54,406 nucleotides of DNA from a bacterium (GCA_021794175.1 JAJYRI010000008.1:1-54406); one strand, 5' to 3'. Counted from the stretch's first letter, positions 39,410 through 49,073 are shown. Program-made: numbers and translations. Notes: generated by a model from the sequence alone, not told the origin.

Positions 39410-39618
39410 CGGAGCTCGGCGTCGCTCTCCGTAGCGCGCGTACGGCGAGCAGCGCGACGAGGGAGCACGAGAGCGGTTCGAACGAGGCCACGTGCAAAAC
39501 GCTCGCCCCGGAGATCGCCGACGAACGTCGAGATCGCCGGCACCTCGCGTGCGGCGGCGAGTGCTACGGGTGCACGTAGAACGAAAAGGTTCCAATGGAA
39601 CGGTTGCGAGAGCAACGC

Positions 39619-40001
39619 CTACGCCGTTCCGAAATGGATCGATCCCAACCAGGTCGCGAGAGCGAACGCAATCGGACGCTGTTCGCGTAGCCCTTTCGGG
39701 GGCGCGTCGCTCGGGGCAGCGATGAGGAAGATCGGAACGCCGATCAATGCGAGGTGATAGGGCTTGGGGAACGCGTGGATTCCGCGATACCCGAGCCTGC
39801 GCCCGCGAAAGTACTGCGTGGCGAGCGTCCCCAGAATCGCCAACATGCCGAGATAGATAAACCCGTGATAGGGCGTGAGAAAGGTTTCGATCGGGACGCG
39901 GCCGTGCGCTCAGGCATCGATAAAAAACCGGTAACGATCGTCAGGCAGGAGAGCGAGAGAGCGTAATCGATTGCAAGACTACGGGGAGCGTTGCCTTCCA
40001 T
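39619..40001 (-). pseudogene. Decayed membrane protein gene (frameshift plus in-frame UGA)
   Basis: Reading the minus strand from 40001, one frame gives a start and first helix (LAIDYALSLSCLTIVTGF). The reading then continues sensibly only in another frame as FIDA, TGA (39910-39912), AHGRVPIETFLTPYHGFIYLG, then LAILGTLATQYFRGRRLGYRG and PYHLALIGVPIFLIAAPSD. The shift lies at a run of six T on this strand (39922-39927), where one more base restores GFFIDA. The TGA sits where related proteins, from memory, have Trp (D-x-W-A-H). After APSD the expected continuation appears lost. Two lesions within 20 bases argue for a pseudogene; assembly error is possible. Confidence 0.65.
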
Positions 40002-40078
40002 GGCACGACCTCACGCATGCATGGCGCCGCTCCCTGTATCGTGCAGGAATCGGCGGGCTCCCAAGCCGATGAAGGGGC

Positions 40079-40378
40079 ATGTTCGTTCTTGCGTCGAGCC
40101 GCTTCCTCGCGGCGGTTGCGCGCGTTGCGCTCGTCGGCTGCGCCTCGCACCTCCCTGCGCTCGCGCGCGATGCAAGCGTCGGACGCACGACAACGACGAT
40201 GCCCACCCCGGAGGTTCTCGGCAACGATGCGCCTCCAAGAGTGCTCGCCATGCATTTCTCCAGTCTCGATCTGCGTCGCGGTACGACCTGGCGCGCGCGA
40301 TCCTACGCACTGCGCGTAATCGCACGGAATAGCGCAGGCGTGAGGAGCGAGCAAGATCTCCCCTCGGGGATGCCATGA
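40079..40378 (+). CDS. Short exported protein, possibly an internal-deletion remnant
   Basis: A 99-residue reading frame with a signal-like start ([21 protein letters not shown], possible lipobox). It continues with [20 protein letters not shown] and ends with [13 protein letters not shown]. The last two pieces look like the beginning and end of a longer beta-rich exported protein, as if the centre were deleted; that comparison is from memory. Its TGA overlaps the start of the enoyl-CoA hydratase (ATGA), which supports translation. The preceding AAGGGG is only one base from the ATG, so initiation is doubtful. It lies beside a decayed gene on the other strand. Confidence 0.35.
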   Translation: MFVLASSRFLAAVARVALVGCASHLPALARDASVGRTTTTMPTPEVLGNDAPPRVLAMHFSSLDLRRGTTWRARSYALRVIARNSAGVRSEQDLPSGMP

Positions 40379-41172
40379 TCGCGGTCGAAGGCCTGCGCGT
40401 CGAGCAGAGCGACGGCGTGATGACGTTGACCTTGGCGCGACCGGAACGGAAAAATCCGCTCACGTTCGAGATCTATGCGGCGCTTCGCGACGGCTTTCTT
40501 GCGCTCCGCGAAAATCGGCAGATCCGTGCGATCGTGCTGCGTGGCGCCGGCGGAAATTTTTGCTCCGGCGGCGACGTTCGTGAAATTATCGGTCCGCTGG
40601 TTTCGATGACCCCACCCGAGCGATCGGCTTTTACCGAGATGACCGGCGCGGTGGTCGCTGCGATGCGCGCGTGTCCGCAGCCGATCGTTGCTGCCGTCGA
40701 CGGCGTCTGCGCTGGGGCGGGAGCGATTCTTTCGATGGCCTCGGATATTCGCGTAGGAACCGCGCGCGCACGGGTCGCTTTTCTCTTCGTACGCGTCGGC
40801 CTTTCCGGGGCGGATATGGGTGCCTGCGCGCTCCTACCGCGCATCGTCGGCCTCGGCCGAGCGAGCGATTTGCTTTTCACCGGCCGCGAACTTTCGGGAG
40901 AAGATGCGCTGGGATGGGGATTTTTTACGCGGCTCGTCGCCCCCGAAGCGCTCGAAGAGGAAGCGACCTCGTTGGCACGATCGATCGCCGCGGGCCCAAC
41001 GCGCGCCCACGCCGTCACTAAAGCGACGCTTGAGCTTGCAACGAACCTCCCGCTGGAGGAAGAGATCGCCTACGAAGCACGCGTTCAGGCGGAGTTGATG
41101 GCGACGGGCGATTTTCGCCGCGCGTACGAGGCCTTTATCGCCAAGCGCGCGCCGCGCTTCGAGGGCGACTGA
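40375..41172 (+). CDS. Enoyl-CoA hydratase/isomerase family protein
   Basis: A 265-residue crotonase-fold enzyme. The oxyanion-hole residues are seen in GNFCSGGDV and [19 protein letters not shown]. The second catalytic stretch reads [18 protein letters not shown], where the Glu residues of classic enoyl-CoA hydratases are not both evident, so it may instead act as an isomerase, ring-opening hydrolase or lyase. A hydratase of this kind is part of the known 2-aminobenzoate gene clusters. It overlaps the following acyl-CoA dehydrogenase by one base (TGATG), forming an operon of three genes with the ligase. Confidence 0.88.
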   Translation: MIAVEGLRVEQSDGVMTLTLARPERKNPLTFEIYAALRDGFLALRENRQIRAIVLRGAGGNFCSGGDVREIIGPLVSMTPPERSAFTEMTGAVVAAMRACPQPIVAAVDGVCAGAGAILSMASDIRVGTARARVAFLFVRVGLSGADMGACALLPRIVGLGRASDLLFTGRELSGEDALGWGFFTRLVAPEALEEEATSLARSIAAGPTRAHAVTKATLELATNLPLEEEIAYEARVQAELMATGDFRRAYEAFIAKRAPRFEGD

Positions 41173-42329
41173 TGCGTCTCGATTCTGCTCTTTCGTGGCC
41201 TTTTTTTACCGACGCACATCGCGAGCGAGCGCGGCTCTTCGAGCGCTGGTTGGAGGCTATCCCCGCGAAGCGTTTTGTGGAGGATGCAGAGAGCGAGGCG
41301 ACCGTGGGGGAGCGGGTGCGCTCGTGGGCTCGCGATCTCGGAGATGCAGGATGGCTCGAACCCTGCGCTCGGCTCGACGTCCGCGCGTTGGCGTTGTCGC
41401 GCGAGCAACTTGCCTACCACGGAGCGCTCGCCGATTTTGCATTTGCAATGCAAGGGCTCGGTAGCGGAGCGATATCGCTTTTCGGAGCGCAAGAACAACG
41501 CGAGCGCTTCTTGCCGGCAATTTTTTCCGGCCGCTCGATCGCGGCATTTGCGCTTTCGGAAGAGCGTGCCGGCTCCGACGTCTCGGCATTGGAGACGACC
41601 GCCCGACCGGTCGCCGGCGGATACGAGCTCTTCGGTGAGAAAACCTGGATCAGCAATGCGGGGATCGCCGATACCTACGTCGTTTTTGCGCGCACCGGCC
41701 CGCACCCCAGTCGCGGGCTGAGTGCTTTTGTGGTCGACGGTGCGAGCGCGGGCCTGACCCTGGAGCGCTCGATTCAAACCATCTCGCCGCATCCGTTGGG
41801 AACGTTACGGTTCGCCGCGGTCCGCGTTCCCGCCGATGCGCGACTCGGCGAGGAAGGTGACGGGTTTCGCATTGCGATGTCGACGCTCGATGTCTTTCGC
41901 TCGACGGTCGGCGCGGCGGCTCTCGGTTTTGCACGTCGAGCGTTCGATGAAGCGCGAGCGCATGCGATGCAACGCGAGATCTACGGGAAGCATCTTGCCG
42001 ACCTTCAGATCGTTGCGGGAATGCTTGCGGAGATGGCGACGGAGATCGATGCCGCTGCTCTTCTCGTCTATCGAGCCGCCTTTGCGAAGGATTCCGGTGC
42101 GACCCGCATCACGAAAGAAGCAGCGATGGCGAAATGGTTTGCAACCGAAGCCGCCGGGCGCGTCTGCGACCGAGCGGTACAGATCTTCGGTGGCCGAGGG
42201 GTGACGCGCGGCGAGGTCGTCGAACGGCTCTATCGCGACGTCCGTGCGTTGCGCATTTATGAGGGCGCGAGCGAGGTGCAGCAAGTCGTCATCGCCCGCA
42301 GTATTTTAAAGGAGCCCTTACTTGGCTAA
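41172..42329 (+). CDS. Acyl-CoA dehydrogenase
   Basis: A 385-residue flavoenzyme. The N-terminal helical domain precedes [19 protein letters not shown] (FAD and substrate loop) and [21 protein letters not shown]. The C-terminal domain has [32 protein letters not shown], whose Glu in IYEG is the catalytic base. Overall length is normal. It starts with ATG inside the stop of the hydratase and overlaps the TTG start of the ligase by eight bases. In this setting it probably oxidises a ring-cleaved or alicyclic CoA intermediate of anthranilate breakdown, which is inferred from the neighbours. Confidence 0.92.
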   Translation: MRLDSALSWPFFTDAHRERARLFERWLEAIPAKRFVEDAESEATVGERVRSWARDLGDAGWLEPCARLDVRALALSREQLAYHGALADFAFAMQGLGSGAISLFGAQEQRERFLPAIFSGRSIAAFALSEERAGSDVSALETTARPVAGGYELFGEKTWISNAGIADTYVVFARTGPHPSRGLSAFVVDGASAGLTLERSIQTISPHPLGTLRFAAVRVPADARLGEEGDGFRIAMSTLDVFRSTVGAAALGFARRAFDEARAHAMQREIYGKHLADLQIVAGMLAEMATEIDAAALLVYRAAFAKDSGATRITKEAAMAKWFATEAAGRVCDRAVQIFGGRGVTRGEVVERLYRDVRALRIYEGASEVQQVVIARSILKEPLLG

Positions 42330-43944
42330 GAGTGCCCATCTCGATACCTTTGCCGCCGATCGCCTTCCCCCCGAGGACGCGCTGCCGCGCTTCGAGTTTC
42401 TTTTACCCGCGCTCGCCTACCCCGACCGCATCAACGCCGCTACCTATTTTCTCGATCGACATGTACGCGAAGGGCGCGGCGAACGGCTCTGCGCGATCGG
42501 CGACGACGGCAGGGCATTTACGTACCGGCAGATGATGGAATGGGCGAATCGCATCGCTCGCGTGCTCGTCAATCGCTTCGGGCTCGTGCCGGGAAACCGC
42601 GTCTTACTTCGTTCCGCGAATACGCCGGAGTTGATCGCCGCCTGGTTTGCCGTGCTCAAGGCCGGCGGCATCGTGGTGACGACGATGCCGCTCTATCGCG
42701 CGCAAGAGTTACAGACCGTCAGCGAGCGCGCGGCGATCTCGATAGCGCTCTGCGATCGGCGGCTCGCCGACGAACTCGAACGAGCGCGCGCGGCCGTTCC
42801 TACGATGCGGGTCTGCTATTGGGGGAGCTCCGAGGAGGGCTCGCTCGAGTTCTATGCGGCCGCCGAATCCTCGGAGTTTTCCAACGTTCCCACCGCCGCC
42901 GACGACGTGGCGATGATCGCCTTTACCTCGGGAACGACCGGGGCTCCGAAAGCGGCGATGCATCTCCACCGCGATCTCCTCGCGACCTGCGATACCTTCG
43001 GCCGTGAAGTTCTGCAAGCAAACGCCGACGATCGCTTCAGCGGGTCCCCGCCGTTGGCGTTCACCTACGGGCTCGGCGGAATATTATTGTTTCCCTTTGC
43101 CATCGGTGCCTCGACGGTTCTACTCGAACGTGCGGGCACCGAGGAACTCGCAGCGGCGATCGAGCGCCATCGCATCTCGGTGCTCTTTACGGCGCCGTTG
43201 GCTTACCGTGCCTTGAGCGCGCATGCCGCCGATCGCGATTGGTCGAGCTTGCGCATCTGTGTCTCTGCGGGGGAGACGCTGCCGGGCGTCGTGTGGGAGG
43301 CATGGCGTGCCGCGACCGGTATTGCGATTATCGATGGCATCGGCAGCACGGAAATGCTCCACATTTTCGTCGGCTCTCCGGCTGCGGAAGCGCGCCCCGG
43401 GAAGACCGGGCGCGTCGTTCCGGGATACGTTGCCGAGATCCACGACGAATCGGGGAACGCGCTCCCCGCAGGAGCTATCGGCCGGCTCGCGGTGCGTGGA
43501 CCGACCGGATGTCGCTACCTCGGTGACGAGCGTCAGCGCACGTACGTACAAAATGGTTGGAACTATCCCGGCGATGCGTATCTCGTTGACGAAGAGGGAT
43601 ATTTTACCTACGTCGCGCGCGCCGACGACATGATCGTTTCGGCGGGATACAACGTCTCCGGTCCCGAGGTCGAGCAGGTATTGCTCCTGCATCCCGATGT
43701 CGCCGAGTGCGCCGTCGTCGGTAAGCCCGACCCGGCGCATCACACGACGATGGTGAAGGCGTACGTTGTCCTGCGTTCATCGCGCTCTGCGGATGCGCGC
43801 TGCATCGCCGAACTCATCGAACATTGCAAAGCGACCGTTGCCCCGTTCAAAGCACCGCGCGAGATCGAGTTTCTCGACGCGCTTCCAAGAACGGCGACGG
43901 GGAAGTTACAACGCTATAAATTACGCGAGCGGAGCGACGCCTAG
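42322..43944 (+). CDS. 2-aminobenzoate/benzoate-CoA ligase-type AMP-forming enzyme
   Basis: A 540-residue ANL-superfamily ligase. The phosphate-binding loop is [17 protein letters not shown]. The core motif [16 protein letters not shown] is of the benzoate/2-aminobenzoate-CoA ligase type. [35 protein letters not shown] is the hinge region, and catalytic Lys528 is in [12 protein letters not shown]. It would activate anthranilate to its CoA ester, the first step before the fused monooxygenase/reductase. Start is TTG 42322, with GGAG seven bases upstream at 42311-42314. Benzoate cannot be excluded as substrate. Confidence 0.88.
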   Translation: MAKSAHLDTFAADRLPPEDALPRFEFLLPALAYPDRINAATYFLDRHVREGRGERLCAIGDDGRAFTYRQMMEWANRIARVLVNRFGLVPGNRVLLRSANTPELIAAWFAVLKAGGIVVTTMPLYRAQELQTVSERAAISIALCDRRLADELERARAAVPTMRVCYWGSSEEGSLEFYAAAESSEFSNVPTAADDVAMIAFTSGTTGAPKAAMHLHRDLLATCDTFGREVLQANADDRFSGSPPLAFTYGLGGILLFPFAIGASTVLLERAGTEELAAAIERHRISVLFTAPLAYRALSAHAADRDWSSLRICVSAGETLPGVVWEAWRAATGIAIIDGIGSTEMLHIFVGSPAAEARPGKTGRVVPGYVAEIHDESGNALPAGAIGRLAVRGPTGCRYLGDERQRTYVQNGWNYPGDAYLVDEEGYFTYVARADDMIVSAGYNVSGPEVEQVLLLHPDVAECAVVGKPDPAHHTTMVKAYVVLRSSRSADARCIAELIEHCKATVAPFKAPREIEFLDALPRTATGKLQRYKLRERSDA

Positions 43945-43947
43945 ATC

Positions 43948-46047
43948 GTGCCTCGCGTGGGCCGAAGCGCGCTCCTCGCCGCGCTCGTAGCGGCGACGAG
44001 CATCGCGACGGCTGCGGCTTCGGTCGGCGCAAGCGATCGGTTCGCCGCAGTGCGGGTAACGACTCCGCCGCCGCCGGTCGCATCCGCGCGTGCGTCGATC
44101 TGGCGTGCGGCTCTTACGGCAAAAGGGTTTTATAATTTCAACGCTCGCCGCCCGGCCGGCTTGGCGACGACCGCGAGACTGTTGTACGACCAGAAGAACC
44201 TGTATATCGAATTTCACTGCATTCAGGCCGGCGTCCCGATCACCGCGAGCCAGCGCGTCAACCATGCCGGTGTTGGGAGCGACGACCACGTCGCCTTCGA
44301 AATCGATACCTCGGGAAACGGATCGCGTACGTATATATTCCGCGTGAATCCCCGCGGTATCCACGACGAGTCCTCGAGCGAGAATGCGCGGTATGCCCCA
44401 TCCTGGACCTCGATCGCGCGCCGAACCCGTGCCGGTAATTACGACGTGCTGATGATCGTGCCGCTCGCGGCGATCCGTTCGCAGGCCTCGCCGGAGCAAC
44501 GCTGGCGTCTCAATTTCGAGCGCTTTGTCGCCGCTCGTAACGCCGATTACACGTGGGCGTACGCTCCGGCGATGCAAAGCACCACATCGGTTCCGTTTTG
44601 GCCCTGGCTCACGAACATTTCGTTGGCACAGAGCGCGACGCGACCGAAACCGCAAATCGATGCGTATCTCCTTGCAGCCGGCGGCTCGCAGCGCAACCTT
44701 TTCCAGAATGGTATCGGCAAATTTCAGCAGACGGCACCCCGCCGGGTAGGCGTCGACCTTACCTATCCGATCACCAATACGCTCGCCTTCGTCGGTACGC
44801 TCGCCCCCGATTTCTCCAATGTCGAAGAGGATCAAACGACGATACAACTGCAGGAGTTTCAGAAATCCTATCAGGAGTATCGCCCGTTTTTTGCCGAGGG
44901 CGCGCAGTATATCAATACCGTTCCGCAGATCGGGGTTTTCGGCAGTAATACGATGTTTTACACCCCATCGATCGGCATCTTTAATAGCGGCATGAAAGTG
45001 GAGGGGACGCTGGGGCGAAGCGACGTCGGCGTTCTCAACGTTTCGGGGGCGGGTTTTAACGATAGCGCCGCCGGCTATACCTACGCGACGCCGAGCGGCG
45101 CCCTCTCACTCAGCGCCGAGGGGATTGTCGCCGACCATGCCGGGCTCCGCGATGTGACGACCGGGTATGGGCTCTCGCGCATCAACCGCCACTCCGGCGA
45201 AATGACCGAGTTGGAGATCGCTCACGAACGCAACAGCATGACGGGAGCGGCGAACGATCTCAACTTAGAGGAAGGCATTCGCAACGAACATTTTACTGCG
45301 GTCGGCTTCTATCGCGATACGAGCCCCGGGTACGCTCCCGTCGACGGATATACGGCGACCAACGATGCTCGCGGTCTCGGTGCGGATCTCGGGTATAAGG
45401 GCACCGGTTCGCTCGCTAGCCCGATTCTCTCGTATAGCGCAAATGTGGGGCTCGACCGCTATCTCGCCTACGACGGGAGCCTGCGCGAGGCCGACATTAA
45501 CGGCTTTTTTAGCGTGCAACTCAAGGATCTCATCTCCGTACAGGGGTTCGCCGGCCCGAGCGAACTCCAGGTGGCGCCCGGCACGATCGATTGGTTCAAC
45601 CGTCGGAGCATCGCGATCGGGTATCGCGAGGGTACCCCGAACCCCGCAAGCATCAGCTATGCGTGGGGACCTTTCGGCGGCTTTTACGTCCGGCAATGGC
45701 AATCGTCGTACGCGCGAATATTCGGTGCGTATGCCGTCTCGTTCGAATACGACGGCAACGAAGAGCTGCCCGCGCGCGGCGCTCCGGTTTCGAACAGTCA
45801 GTGGCTACGGCGCTTCATTCTGTCGCGCTCCTTCGGCAAGAATGCGACGATCGGGGTCGCTTTCCGAGCGATTAACGGAACCGGCGGATTCGCCCAGCCC
45901 GGAGATAATCTCTCGGCGCTCTACGAAAAGCGCTTTCGAAATCAGGATCTCCTCTACGTCGAGTACGGAACCTCGGCGGCCTCGCAAACCATCAACCGAT
46001 TGATCGTGAAGTTCGTCTTCCATGCCGGGGGAAGCACGGGGACCTAA
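43948..46047 (+). CDS. Exported CBM9-like/DUF5916 protein
   Basis: A 699-residue protein with a signal peptide (LLAALVAATSIATAAA). The first 200 residues look like the carbohydrate-binding family 9-like domain (ARLLYDQKNLYIEFHC, DDHVAFEIDTSGNG, YIFRVNPRGIHDE, WRLNFERF). The rest resembles DUF5916: LTYPITNTLAFVGTLAPDFSNVEEDQ, LQEFQKSYQEYRPFFAEGAQYI, and alternating aromatic strands to the last residues (NRLIVKFVFHAG), suggesting an outer-membrane beta-barrel. Its role is unknown; it directly follows the ligase gene and may be an outer-membrane route for the substrate, which is a guess. It ends eight bases before the opposite RidA gene. Confidence 0.8.
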   Translation: MPRVGRSALLAALVAATSIATAAASVGASDRFAAVRVTTPPPPVASARASIWRAALTAKGFYNFNARRPAGLATTARLLYDQKNLYIEFHCIQAGVPITASQRVNHAGVGSDDHVAFEIDTSGNGSRTYIFRVNPRGIHDESSSENARYAPSWTSIARRTRAGNYDVLMIVPLAAIRSQASPEQRWRLNFERFVAARNADYTWAYAPAMQSTTSVPFWPWLTNISLAQSATRPKPQIDAYLLAAGGSQRNLFQNGIGKFQQTAPRRVGVDLTYPITNTLAFVGTLAPDFSNVEEDQTTIQLQEFQKSYQEYRPFFAEGAQYINTVPQIGVFGSNTMFYTPSIGIFNSGMKVEGTLGRSDVGVLNVSGAGFNDSAAGYTYATPSGALSLSAEGIVADHAGLRDVTTGYGLSRINRHSGEMTELEIAHERNSMTGAANDLNLEEGIRNEHFTAVGFYRDTSPGYAPVDGYTATNDARGLGADLGYKGTGSLASPILSYSANVGLDRYLAYDGSLREADINGFFSVQLKDLISVQGFAGPSELQVAPGTIDWFNRRSIAIGYREGTPNPASISYAWGPFGGFYVRQWQSSYARIFGAYAVSFEYDGNEELPARGAPVSNSQWLRRFILSRSFGKNATIGVAFRAINGTGGFAQPGDNLSALYEKRFRNQDLLYVEYGTSAASQTINRLIVKFVFHAGGSTGT

Positions 46048-46055
46048 AGAGTTTT

Positions 46056-46454
46056 TCAGCGATCGGGAAGAACGGCCGTCGCTTCGATCTCGAGGCGCGC
46101 GCCCGGTTCTAAGAGCCCGGCGACGACGATCAGCGTCATCGCCGGATAGAAATCGCCGAAAATTTCGCGGTAGACTTTTCCCAGCGCCCGCGTGTTGGCG
46201 CGATACTCCCCTGCGTCGAGAACGTACCAGGTCATGCGGACGAGGTGCTCGGGAGCTCCGCCTGCCGTGCGGAGAATAGTGGCGACGTTGCGTAACGCTT
46301 GCGCGGCCTGGCCGAGAAAGTCGTCGCTGGTGAACTGCCCTCGCTCGTCCCAGCCGACCTGGCCGGCGATCGCCAGTATCCGTCCCGAGGCGAGAACGCC
46401 GTTGGAGTAGCCGCGCGGAGGATCCCAGCCCTCGGGAGCAATCCGCTCGCTCAT
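46056..46454 (-). CDS. RidA family protein lacking the usual catalytic arginine
   Basis: A 132-residue YjgF/YER057c/UK114 fold protein. Signatures are YSNGVLASGRILAIAGQVGWDERGQF, QAAQALRNVATILRTAGGAPEHLVRMTWYV and the end of the protein GARLEIEATAVLP. RidA enzymes hydrolyse reactive enamines/imines using an Arg in P-A-R; here the motif reads YPAMTLIVV, with Met in place of Arg, so it belongs to another Rid subgroup and may not deaminate simple imines. A TdcF-like gene is known from anthranilate clusters, where the amino group must be removed. It overlaps the symporter gene by four bases (ATGA). Confidence 0.85.
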   Translation of the reverse strand: MSERIAPEGWDPPRGYSNGVLASGRILAIAGQVGWDERGQFTSDDFLGQAAQALRNVATILRTAGGAPEHLVRMTWYVLDAGEYRANTRALGKVYREIFGDFYPAMTLIVVAGLLEPGARLEIEATAVLPDR

Positions 46455-47923
46455 GCGGGCTCGATCTCGGTCGGAGGGACGCGAAGCAGGAGCGCCGCTC
46501 CGAACGCTACTGCGAGATTGATCAGCACCGCGTACACGGCAATAAATCCCACGATATTCAACGATCCGATATGAAGGGTGACGAGCGGAGAGAAGCCGTC
46601 GGTAACGGCAAACGATGTCGCGGCGATCATTCCCGTCGCCCACCCGGCGAACAGAGCGCGCGCCGGAATCGAGCGCGAGGAGAGCCCGAAAAGTATCGCC
46701 GGAGCGGTTTGCAGAACCCACGCGCCTCCAAGCAGTTGAAAGTAAATGGCGAACTTGACGTTCATGTAGAGAACGAGCAAGAGGGAGAGCGCGCAAAACG
46801 CGAGCGTGAGCCATTTCGTCGCTGCGGCGCTCGAACTCGGTATCTTGCCGGAGATCGGCGCAACGACGTTGCGAACGAATAGATTTGCCGCTCCGAGTGC
46901 CATGATCGAGGCGGGGACCAACGCGCCGATCACGATCGTTGCATCGGCAAGGCCGGCAAACCAGGGCGGAAAGAATCGCGCGAAGAGGATCGGCACAATT
47001 TCGTTCGGGGCGGCATGGATGCCGGCGGCGAGAGCGGCGAAACCGAGAAGCGCGATGATTCCAAGAAGGATCGAATAGAGCGGCAAGAGAGCGGCATTGC
47101 GACGCACGACATCGGCGCTCTTCGCCGAGAGCAGCGACGTGATGGCATGCGGGTAGAGAAAGAGTGAGAACGCCGAACCGAGAGCGAGCGTCGCGTAGGC
47201 AAACTGCATCTGCGGTGCGATAAGGAGCGGTTGTGGATGGAGCGGCGTGCTCAGCGCATGTCCGGCCGCTGCAAAGATCGATTGCCAGCCACCCAGTGCG
47301 TGCGGGATAATAATAATTGCGGCGATGATGGTCGCATAGATCAAGATATCTTTGAAAACCGCAATCGTTGCCGGTGCGCGCAGGCCGCCGAAATAGGTGT
47401 ACGCGGCCAGCAGCGCAAACGCGATTGTGAGCGGCATCGCACCGCCGCCGAGATTGACGACACCGCCGAGTTGCGAAAGTACCGCTTTCATGCCGACGAT
47501 CTGGAGTGCGATATAGGGCAGGGCGGCGAGCACGCCGGTCGCGGCGACCGCAATCTCGAGCGTGCGACTCCGGTAGCGGCCGCGCACGAAATCGCCGGCC
47601 GTCATATATCCGCGTTCGTGAGCGACGTTCCAGAAGCGTGCGAGAAAAAGAAAGACGATCGGGTAGGCGATCGTTGCATAGGGAACGGCAAAAAAGCCGA
47701 GCGCACCGACCCCGTACACCAACGCCGGCAGCGCAACGAATGTGTATGCGGTGTAGAGATCGCCGCCGAGGAGAAACCAGGAAAGCAGGGTCCCGAAGCG
47801 CCGCCCGCCGAGCGCCCATTCTTGGAGGTCTCGCAGATCGGCGTTTTTCGTGCGTGTTGCGGTGAACCCGAGCGCGCTAGCAACGAGAACCAAGATTGCG
47901 AAGACGGTTACGGTCACGTTCAT
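46451..47923 (-). CDS. Sodium:solute symporter (SSS family), second copy
   Basis: A 490-residue permease with about 13 membrane helices. Family motifs include EWALGGRRFGTLLSWFLLGGDLYTAYTFVALP, ALPYIALQIVGMKAVLSQL and YPHAITSLLSAKSADVVRRNAALLPLYSILL. It resembles the permease at 33187-34671 in length and in these same regions, so the two are paralogues. The ATG at 47923 overlaps the upstream DUF3311 stop and its own stop overlaps the RidA start. The three genes DUF3311-SSS-RidA thus form one unit, facing the anthranilate genes on the other strand. Confidence 0.9.
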   Translation of the reverse strand: MNVTVTVFAILVLVASALGFTATRTKNADLRDLQEWALGGRRFGTLLSWFLLGGDLYTAYTFVALPALVYGVGALGFFAVPYATIAYPIVFLFLARFWNVAHERGYMTAGDFVRGRYRSRTLEIAVAATGVLAALPYIALQIVGMKAVLSQLGGVVNLGGGAMPLTIAFALLAAYTYFGGLRAPATIAVFKDILIYATIIAAIIIIPHALGGWQSIFAAAGHALSTPLHPQPLLIAPQMQFAYATLALGSAFSLFLYPHAITSLLSAKSADVVRRNAALLPLYSILLGIIALLGFAALAAGIHAAPNEIVPILFARFFPPWFAGLADATIVIGALVPASIMALGAANLFVRNVVAPISGKIPSSSAAATKWLTLAFCALSLLLVLYMNVKFAIYFQLLGGAWVLQTAPAILFGLSSRSIPARALFAGWATGMIAATSFAVTDGFSPLVTLHIGSLNIVGFIAVYAVLINLAVAFGAALLLRVPPTEIEPA

Positions 47924-48111
47924 CGGCCGCGCACGCGCGTCGCCAGGTAGACGACGCCGAGCAGCGCTGCGGTCAACACGACCCATGCGAGTTGGTACCA
48001 ATAGAAAAACGGAATGCCCACGAAGCGTGGATCGATCCGGTCGTAGATCGGAACGTCGAGCAACGCAATGAAGGGTAGTGCGAGCAGCCAGTACCATGCG
48101 CGGCGAGCCAT
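47920..48111 (-). CDS. DUF3311 small membrane subunit, second copy
   Basis: A 63-residue protein with two membrane helices (WYWLLALPFIALLDV and YQLAWVVLTAALLGVVYLA) joined by YDRIDPRFVGIPFFYWY, the DUF3311 signature of R-I-x-P-x-x-x-G-I-P. As at 34671-34874, it precedes an SSS permease, with a four-base overlap. Presumably the two proteins form the transporter. Only 18 bases separate it from the EamA gene stop upstream, so all may be read from the EamA promoter. Confidence 0.82.
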   Translation of the reverse strand: MARRAWYWLLALPFIALLDVPIYDRIDPRFVGIPFFYWYQLAWVVLTAALLGVVYLATRVRGR

Positions 48112-48129
48112 TAGGGCAGCGCCTTCGCG

Positions 48130-49065
48130 CTAGTGCTCGATATCTCCGGCTCGCTGCGCCCAGACCTCGGCGACCGAAAGGTGGCCGAGCAACGTCGCGA
48201 CGGCGAGGCCGAGTAAGGAGATCGCTGCGCCGACGAGTTGATGGGTTGCAAAGTGTGCGTGTAACAGCGGGATCGAGAGGGCGCCGGAAACGATGGGGAC
48301 GAGAAAACTGAACAGGGCAACCCGCGCGGCGCCGATTTTTGCGATGCCGGTACTCCAGACCGGGTAGGTGAGCACGATGGGGAAGACCACGGCGAAGGCA
48401 AAGACTCCCCACACCACCTTCGGCCAAAGGGTCGGCGGATCGGCGATGAGGGCGGGAATACCCGCCGGCAAAATCATCGCCGTACCGATGAGGAGCGTAG
48501 CGGCGAGTAAGGCAACCGGGTGATACCGCGGTGCGAGCTTCGCGCTAATGACGTTGAAACCGGCGAAGGTCATCGCCGCGAGCATCGTCAGTGCGTCGCC
48601 GCTCCGGAACGTCGCGCGCCCCGCGAAGGCTCCCTCGAAAACCGCGATGCCGAGCATGGCGATCCCCGCGCCGATCCAGCGCGCGCTGCGCACGCGTTCC
48701 CAGCGAAGCGCGACCAAATAGAGCATCGTAAAAATCGGCGTACTGCTGCCGAGCAACGAGGATGCAAAAGCCGTGGTGTGAGCGAGGCCGATCACCCAAA
48801 AATACTGATAGATACCAAAGCCGCATGCGCCGCTGGCGATTAAGAGCAGCCAGTCTCGACGTTCGAAAACCAGGCGCGCACCGGAGAGGCGCACCCAGAG
48901 CAATGCAAGCGGGGCCATCGTAGAGAAGCGCAGTGCCGTAAATGCGAGCGCGTTGACGTGCGAGACGGCAATTTTCACCAGAACGGTGTTGAGGCCCCAA
49001 ATGAATACGACATAGAGCAGGCCGAGATACGTCGGCAGGCGCTTTTCCACGATAGCGCGCATCAT
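48130..49065 (-). CDS. EamA/DMT superfamily exporter
   Basis: A 311-residue membrane protein with ten helices arranged as two EamA repeats: VFIWGLNTVLVKIAVSHVNALAFTALRFS opens the first and AMTFAGFNVISAKLA with PHVL-type residues the second. Proteins of this kind export amino acids, nucleobases or drugs; the substrate is not predictable. Start ATG 49065 (or the directly following ATG 49062) lies only eight bases from the divergent hydrolase start at 49074, so ribosome binding sites cannot be normal on both sides and leaderless transcripts are likely. Confidence 0.88.
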   Translation of the reverse strand: MMRAIVEKRLPTYLGLLYVVFIWGLNTVLVKIAVSHVNALAFTALRFSTMAPLALLWVRLSGARLVFERRDWLLLIASGACGFGIYQYFWVIGLAHTTAFASSLLGSSTPIFTMLYLVALRWERVRSARWIGAGIAMLGIAVFEGAFAGRATFRSGDALTMLAAMTFAGFNVISAKLAPRYHPVALLAATLLIGTAMILPAGIPALIADPPTLWPKVVWGVFAFAVVFPIVLTYPVWSTGIAKIGAARVALFSFLVPIVSGALSIPLLHAHFATHQLVGAAISLLGLAVATLLGHLSVAEVWAQRAGDIEH

Positions 49066-49073
49066 TCGTCGCG

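Noticed and set aside
39910-39912. In-frame UGA in the membrane protein remnant considered as selenocysteine
   Set aside because: Relatives appear to have Trp, not Cys, at this place, and a frameshift lies within 20 bases, so decay is the better reading.
46056-47819. Long minus-strand frame that would fuse the RidA protein to a 455-residue N-terminal part
   Set aside because: The upstream part is Arg-rich shadow coding of the sodium symporter in another frame; the symporter is clearly real and RidA has a proper ATG at 46454.
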